From DAOPXV01 sp035352535 (GTDB lineage: Bacteria; Muiribacteriota; UBA9980), in the NCBI GenBank assembly GCA_964545075.1, contig CAZJFS010000154.1:1-10288 (forward strand): a stretch of DNA of 10,288 nt, written 5' to 3'. Positions 6,607 through 10,288 of this stretch are shown one piece after another (within the stretch, counting starts at the first letter, position 1; each line of letters starts with the position of its first letter). Below the pieces are notes generated by a model. The model saw only the letters and a list, made by a program, of their open reading frames with translations, searched no databases and was not told the origin of the DNA. A program made the position numbers and the translations under genes.

Positions 6607-8208
6607 TCATTCCGAAAGCGCGATCTGATTTTCCGTTTCTATTTCCATTTTAGCGTCGCTCTTTCCGGCAACATGATGAGCGGCTGGCTTTAGCAAAAAG
6701 CACAAAGGTATGCACGCAAGCAAGATCAAGCCGCCGAAGAAAAAACTATTATTGAATCCAAGTACCTGCGCGTTACGATATATCATCTTTTCAGCGGTTA
6801 ATACCGTTTTCATGGTAACGTCCGCCAGCATGCCCGGCGATCTGTAAACCTTTATCGCCGCGGCCTTGAATGCCAGCCTGTAACATTCCGCCGATTGCGG
6901 CGGCAACGCTTCGCCAAGCCTTACGGCGTGAAAATGTATGGCTTCGGTGAGATGATTGTTTAATAAAGCGATGCCGAGAGCGCCGCCTATATTTTGTGAA
7001 ACATTTAAAAAACTGCTGGCCATTGGAAGTTCATCGCGCGGCACGGCATTAAGAGCGGCGGCCAGAAGCGGCGAAAGCAGAAGCGCGAGCCCAATACCAC
7101 GCACGATTTGGGGCAGCACTAAGATCGGCCACTGAGACATGGGGTCGAGGTTTCCGAAAACTATGAGCGAAGAGCCGACCGCGATACTCCCTATGATCGT
7201 TAAAATTTTAGGGCTGTACTTATCAGCAAGGCGGCCGGCGACCGGCATCATCACTCCAACCGCGATCGCATTCGGCATCATCCACATTCCGGCCTGGATC
7301 GGCGTATATCCCATGACCAACTGCAAAAAAAGCGGAAACAGAAAGACGCTTCCGAAAAGCCCTACAGCCCTGAAAACAGACAATAAAACTGAAAGGCAAT
7401 AATTTCTAATCAAAAAAAGATTTAAATTCAAAATCGGATGTTTAACGGCAAGTTCTATCGATATAAACATTACGATGCCTATCGTGGCGAACGCCTCGCA
7501 TATGCGTATATAATCGGAATCCCAGCCTTTTTCCTGACCGTTTGAAAGCGCCGTAAGGCTGCCGACAAGAAACATCACCAGAAAAAAGTAACCGGCGATA
7601 TCGAAAGGCCGGCGACCTGTCCTGGCATGGATCGGCCACATCCAAAAAAAGCCCAGGAGAAGCGTCAAAACACCTATGGGCAAATTAATCGAAAAAATGG
7701 ACCTCCACCCGAACTCATCGGTCAGATAACCGCCCAGCGTCGGTCCGATCGCCGGCGCGACCATTATCCCCATTCCCCAGATTCCAAGTGCCTTCCCACG
7801 TTCATGCGGTTCAAACAGCTCGGCGACTATAGACATTCCGATAGGCTGGATCGCCCCGCCGCCCAGGGCCTGCAATATGCGCGCCGCGACCAGTGACTCG
7901 TAATTCCACGCGAAGGCGCAAAGCCCGCTGGCTATGGTAAAAATACCAAGACAGCCGAGATATATTATTTTATAATTGATCCGGCACGTGACCCAACCCA
8001 TAAAAGGCATTATGGAAGCGCTCGTAAGCATAAAACCCGTGGCAACCCATTCGATCTTGTTACGGTCCACTCCAAATGAACTCATCATGTGCGGCATGGC
8101 CACATTTACGATGTTGGCGTCAAGAATAGCCATGAAGGTGCCGAGCATTATTATGCCGAGCACGCCCCAGCGCCGCCAGGGTAAAAATTTCTGCTTTTCG
8201 TTATTCAT
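6607..8208 (-). CDS. EmrB/QacA-type MFS multidrug permease (DHA2, 14 TM)
   Basis: A 533-residue inner-membrane proton-drug antiporter of the DHA2 branch. It shows the helix-1 motif LDANIVNVAMP (29-39, D30), ARILQALGGG in helix 4 (R110), and antiporter motif C at 143-163 (GIWGMGIMVAPAIGPTLGG, with the G-P-x-x-G-G core), followed by GWRSIFSINLPIG. Length and hydrophobic pattern fit 14 helices, with the usual long hydrophilic loop before the last helix (about 415-490). The ATG overlaps the stop of the upstream HlyD gene by four bases, so the two are translationally coupled and should act as one pump, as EmrA and EmrB do. The substrate cannot be read from sequence. Its 3' end faces LanM, so any role in exporting or resisting the lanthipeptide rests on position alone. 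Confidence 0.93.
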   Translation of the reverse strand: MNNEKQKFLPWRRWGVLGIIMLGTFMAILDANIVNVAMPHMMSSFGVDRNKIEWVATGFMLTSASIMPFMGWVTCRINYKIIYLGCLGIFTIASGLCAFAWNYESLVAARILQALGGGAIQPIGMSIVAELFEPHERGKALGIWGMGIMVAPAIGPTLGGYLTDEFGWRSIFSINLPIGVLTLLLGFFWMWPIHARTGRRPFDIAGYFFLVMFLVGSLTALSNGQEKGWDSDYIRICEAFATIGIVMFISIELAVKHPILNLNLFLIRNYCLSVLLSVFRAVGLFGSVFLFPLFLQLVMGYTPIQAGMWMMPNAIAVGVMMPVAGRLADKYSPKILTIIGSIAVGSSLIVFGNLDPMSQWPILVLPQIVRGIGLALLLSPLLAAALNAVPRDELPMASSFLNVSQNIGGALGIALLNNHLTEAIHFHAVRLGEALPPQSAECYRLAFKAAAIKVYRSPGMLADVTMKTVLTAEKMIYRNAQVLGFNNSFFFGGLILLACIPLCFLLKPAAHHVAGKSDAKMEIETENQIALSE

Positions 8209-9356
8209 TGCAGTTTACTTACCTTGCCGGAAGCTTTATTATCGACATGTACCCGCACTTCCACTGAAAGCCCGGGCGCAAGAGTTGTGACTGAAGGAGT
8301 TTCAACGCTGATACGAAGCGGGATGCGCTGCGTTACTTTTATATAAGTGCCTGAAACGCCTTCGGATGGGATAAGGCTGAACTGTGAATTTGTCGCGCGC
8401 AAAATATCGGTTACGTGACCTTTTAAATGAAGCTCGGGATAAGAGTCAACTTCAATCGTAACTTCGTTCCCGACGGCGACCTGATTAAGATATTTTTCTT
8501 CGATGTTGGCATCGACGCGCAACGACTTTGGATCGAAAATACTCACGACCGGCTGGCCCACGACCGGCATCGCTCCCGGTTGCAGCCAGCGCCTCACTAT
8601 AACGCCGTCAAACGGCGCCAATACCTGACAATGGCTAAGATCGACTTTCGCCTTTTCAAGCAGCGAATAGGCCTGTTCGACATTGCTTTTAGAAAGTTCT
8701 AACTGCGCGCGGGCCGCGGCTATGTCTTCCTTACGCGATCCCTGCTTCAGCATGGAAAGATTCTGAGCGAAATTTTCACGGTTCTGCCGCGCCGATTCAT
8801 AAGCGATACGCGCGCGATCTAAAGCCGCCTGCGCCGTCAGGTCCTGAGTCCGAAGTTGAGACGAACGGTCCCATTCCAGTTTGGCGAGTTTTTCCTCGCC
8901 TTCCATGCGCTTAAACGTCGCTTCCGCCGCCAATACTTCCTCCGTGCGGCTGCCATTGACCTCGCGTTCGAGTTTAGCCTGGCTCAATTGCATTGACGCG
9001 TTAGCCGCATGCAAAGCCGCTTCCGCCTGCCCTACGTTCACTCTGAACTGAGTGGAATCAAGCGAAAAAATGATTCTGCCTTTTTTTACCGTTTCCCCTT
9101 CCTGAACAAGGACTTCACATATACGTCCATTGATTTCAGGAGCGATATCGACCATATGACCCGCGAATCTGGCATCATCCGTATATACGATACCTTTCAT
9201 AAAACAATACCAGTAACCATAAATTCCGGCGCCGATAGCGGTTAAAATCAAGATGCCGAGCAGTACGAATCCGATTCCGCCTTTCCGCCATTTCAAATAA
9301 ATATAGCGGTTCATAATTTGATTTTTATAAATACTATTCACTAAAATATGCTCCAT
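8205..9356 (-). CDS. HlyD/EmrA-type membrane fusion protein
   Basis: A 383-residue periplasmic adaptor that links the MFS permease to an outer-membrane channel. It has one N-terminal membrane helix (about 26-50), the EmrA-like strand YTDDARFAGHMVDIAPEING (58-77), the first half of a lipoyl domain (GETVKKGRIIFSLD), a long alpha-hairpin of Ala/Glu/Arg-rich heptads (about 105-240), the second lipoyl half (APFDGVIVRRWLQPGAMP, 247-264), and C-terminal beta domains. No TolC-like gene is present in the window. The start is uncertain: neither M1 (9356) nor M15 (9314) has a ribosome site, while a GTG at 9341 (residue 6) has GGAG nine bases upstream; all leave the membrane helix intact. The strong promoter upstream would leave a leader of about 190 bases. 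Confidence 0.92.
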   Translation of the reverse strand: MEHILVNSIYKNQIMNRYIYLKWRKGGIGFVLLGILILTAIGAGIYGYWYCFMKGIVYTDDARFAGHMVDIAPEINGRICEVLVQEGETVKKGRIIFSLDSTQFRVNVGQAEAALHAANASMQLSQAKLEREVNGSRTEEVLAAEATFKRMEGEEKLAKLEWDRSSQLRTQDLTAQAALDRARIAYESARQNRENFAQNLSMLKQGSRKEDIAAARAQLELSKSNVEQAYSLLEKAKVDLSHCQVLAPFDGVIVRRWLQPGAMPVVGQPVVSIFDPKSLRVDANIEEKYLNQVAVGNEVTIEVDSYPELHLKGHVTDILRATNSQFSLIPSEGVSGTYIKVTQRIPLRISVETPSVTTLAPGLSVEVRVHVDNKASGKVSKLQ

Positions 9357-9516
9357 TTATGATTTTGAAAAATAAACGCCAACCAAGTCCGCGACGTTTT
9401 GAATATGATCGCATGCCGCGGCAATTAGAAAGCCTAAAGTAAAAAGAACGCTGAAAGGTAGAGCAAATATATATAGCCTTCGCTTTTAAAACCCACTTCA
9501 TTCAACGGGTTCGTAA

Positions 9517-9541
9517 GAATATTCATTAAAAATGAATATTC
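9517..9541 (-). promoter_or_regulatory. Perfect 11+3+11 palindrome, likely repressor operator
   Basis: GAATATTCATT (9517-9527) and AATGAATATTC (9531-9541) are perfect inverted copies around AAA. The element lies just downstream of the predicted transcription start of the pump operon, the classic place for a repressor. The TGAATATTCA-like symmetry and size suit a TetR- or MarR-family dimer, families that commonly control EmrAB-type pumps. No such regulator gene is in the window. A partly similar GTTCAGTATTCG follows on the plus strand. Confidence 0.6.
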
Positions 9542-9553
9542 GTTCAGTATTCG

Positions 9554-9582
9554 ATTTTATCATCAATGAGTGGGGAAGTCAA
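9554..9582 (-). promoter_or_regulatory. Near-consensus sigma-70 promoter of the pump operon
   Basis: Read on the minus strand, TTGACT (9582-9577) and TAAAAT (9559-9554) are separated by exactly 17 bases. Each hexamer matches the housekeeping consensus at five of six positions. Transcription would start near 9547, a few bases before the palindrome. The position fits tight repression of an otherwise strong promoter. Confidence 0.65.
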
Positions 9583-9628
9583 TTAAATTTTATTTTTGCC
9601 GCAGTAATATAAGACCCACGAACATGTC

Positions 9629-9817
9629 TTAAATCATAAAACCGGCATATGCCTCTAATAAGTTATCTTCTATAGCTTCAACGATAAAAACTTCGGGAAT
9701 ATGGCTATTCATTCCCAAAGCTCTGCATTCATTAATGTATTCGTTATCATTTCTCGAAGAAATAGATAAGCTGGAAGTGGCATAGTTTAACAAGCGTCGC
9801 GCCTTTTCATTATCTTT
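9629..9817 (-). pseudogene. Coding-like tail in a shifted frame after the LolA-like gene
   Basis: A 62-codon minus-strand frame begins within the last codons of the LolA-like gene, in another frame, and runs to TAA at 9629-9631. It starts KDNEKARRLLNYATSS, continues NDNEYINECRALGMNSHIPE and ends AYAGFMI. Composition and codon use look protein-like (charged, no odd residues), yet it has no ATG near its start and no ribosome site; the first possible start is a TTG at 9793. Removing one base in the GAAAGA stretch (9813-9818) would fuse it to the LolA-like protein. It may be a frameshifted C-terminal part, a remnant of another gene, or chance. I do not recognise a family. Confidence 0.3.
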
Positions 9818-10277
9818 CTATCAAATCAAAAGTCGCGCCGGACGGTTCTTTACTGATATTCGAATCATCCGTGGACTTGAAAGTCGCGCTCGGCGGCTCT
9901 CTGAAAAGGCTGAAGTCAGGTTTTTTGAATTCCCAATTTTGATAAGTGACCTCGACGGCGTCACTTCCGTTACCATTCTGCACGATTGAATGCTTTAAAA
10001 GCCCGCTAGCCTTATCGACGGTAAATTTCCCGTTTAAATCATTTGCGTAATCCTTTACAGAATATATAATTTCATCGCCGATGACCTGACGTGTTATCTT
10101 CCCGTTTTCACGCATGTCTTCGATGGTTTTTTTGTGGTTGAATTTGGCTATATTCTTTTTATTCCGGGTCGAATATATGATGTTTTTCTTTTCAAAATAG
10201 CGAAGGATCGCGTAAGGCTTTACAAATATGCTGATCTTATTGCCATAATATTCGACATCTATTCTTTTGTTTTCCAT
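9810..10277 (-). CDS. LolA-like lipoprotein-sorting protein, possibly partial
   Basis: A 155-residue frame rich in beta-strand patterns. KISIFVKPYAILRYFEKKN, IIYSTRNKKNIAKF, NGKFTVDKASGLLKHSIV and VTYQNWEFKKPDFSLFREPP follow the order of strands seen in LolA/LppX-like lipoprotein-carrier folds, where the last strand typically ends near a P-P-x-A. No signal peptide is seen after the ATG at 10277, yet the frame stays open to the window edge (S-K-D precede it). The true start and a signal peptide may therefore lie outside. The C-terminus carries a short near-repeat, EPPSATF and EPSGATF (about 127-149). The family call rests on pattern only; general outer-membrane lipoprotein sorting or an unknown beta-rich protein are both possible. 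Confidence 0.5.
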   Translation of the reverse strand: MENKRIDVEYYGNKISIFVKPYAILRYFEKKNIIYSTRNKKNIAKFNHKKTIEDMRENGKITRQVIGDEIIYSVKDYANDLNGKFTVDKASGLLKHSIVQNGNGSDAVEVTYQNWEFKKPDFSLFREPPSATFKSTDDSNISKEPSGATFDLIER

Positions 10278-10288
10278 ATCTTTAGAAT

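Larger units (their letters stand above)
9357..9628 (-). other. Noncoding leader and control region of the pump operon
   Basis: The 452-base stretch between the HlyD and LolA-like genes has two parts. Bases 9629-9809 carry a coding-like frame listed separately. Bases 9357-9628 hold the pump promoter and palindrome, then about 160 bases of untranslated leader. The leader also contains TTCATTCA (9497-9504), similar to a half-site of the palindrome, and AACCC...GGGTT that could pair across 12 bases. I find no riboswitch, tRNA or convincing small gene here. Confidence 0.5.

Noticed and set aside
9334..9414. Minus-strand 26-residue basic ORF in the pump leader, starting MRSYSKRRG
   Set aside because: It overlaps the HlyD start and has no ribosome site; an attenuator peptide is possible but nothing supports it.
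9532..9612. Plus-strand 26-residue hydrophobic ORF starting MNIRSVFDF
   Set aside because: No ribosome site, and it overlaps the pump promoter and palindrome, which explain the sequence better.
9611..9630. AAGAC...GTCTT inverted repeat as a terminator for the LolA-like gene
   Set aside because: Only five or six pairs, low G+C and no clean T run follows on the minus strand.

Overview
The window reads as chromosomal DNA of a Gram-negative-type (diderm) bacterium of moderate G+C, with AT-rich gaps between genes. The diderm reading rests on a membrane-fusion-protein plus DHA2 permease pump of the EmrAB type and a partial gene resembling the LolA lipoprotein-carrier fold. I cannot name the phylum. 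I see no rRNA, tRNA, CRISPR array, insertion sequence or phage gene.

Left to right: a minus-strand gene for an unassigned HExxH zincin-like protein (17-1126); a 225-base AT-rich divergent gap; then a plus-strand run of an ECF-type sigma factor (1352-1918), a 76-residue double-glycine precursor peptide (1971-2201), an 8-codon leader ORF coupled by ATGA to a two-domain GNAT acyltransferase (2317-3237), and a full-length class II lanthipeptide synthetase LanM (3264-6557). A weak intrinsic terminator separates this run from a convergent minus-strand pump operon, HlyD/EmrA (8205-9356) followed by an EmrB-like permease (6607-8208), with a 4-base overlap. The pump has a near-consensus promoter with an 11+3+11 palindrome just downstream. 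The right end holds a LolA-like partial gene whose coding appears to continue in another frame.

The centre is a compact ribosomal peptide (RiPP) cluster. The sigma factor may turn it on. The precursor supplies a Cys/Ser-rich, Lys-bearing core with no Thr. LanM would dehydrate Ser and form thioether rings. The GNAT may acylate the product or protect the host. The LanM has a Cys-Cys-Gly zinc site (C964, C1011, C1012), like the ProcM group of permissive synthetases, instead of the usual Cys-His-Gly. The expected export partner, a LanT ABC transporter with a C39 leader peptidase, is absent from the window. The adjacent pump and the divergent HExxH protein are therefore the local candidates for export and leader processing, but both links are inferred from neighbourhood only.
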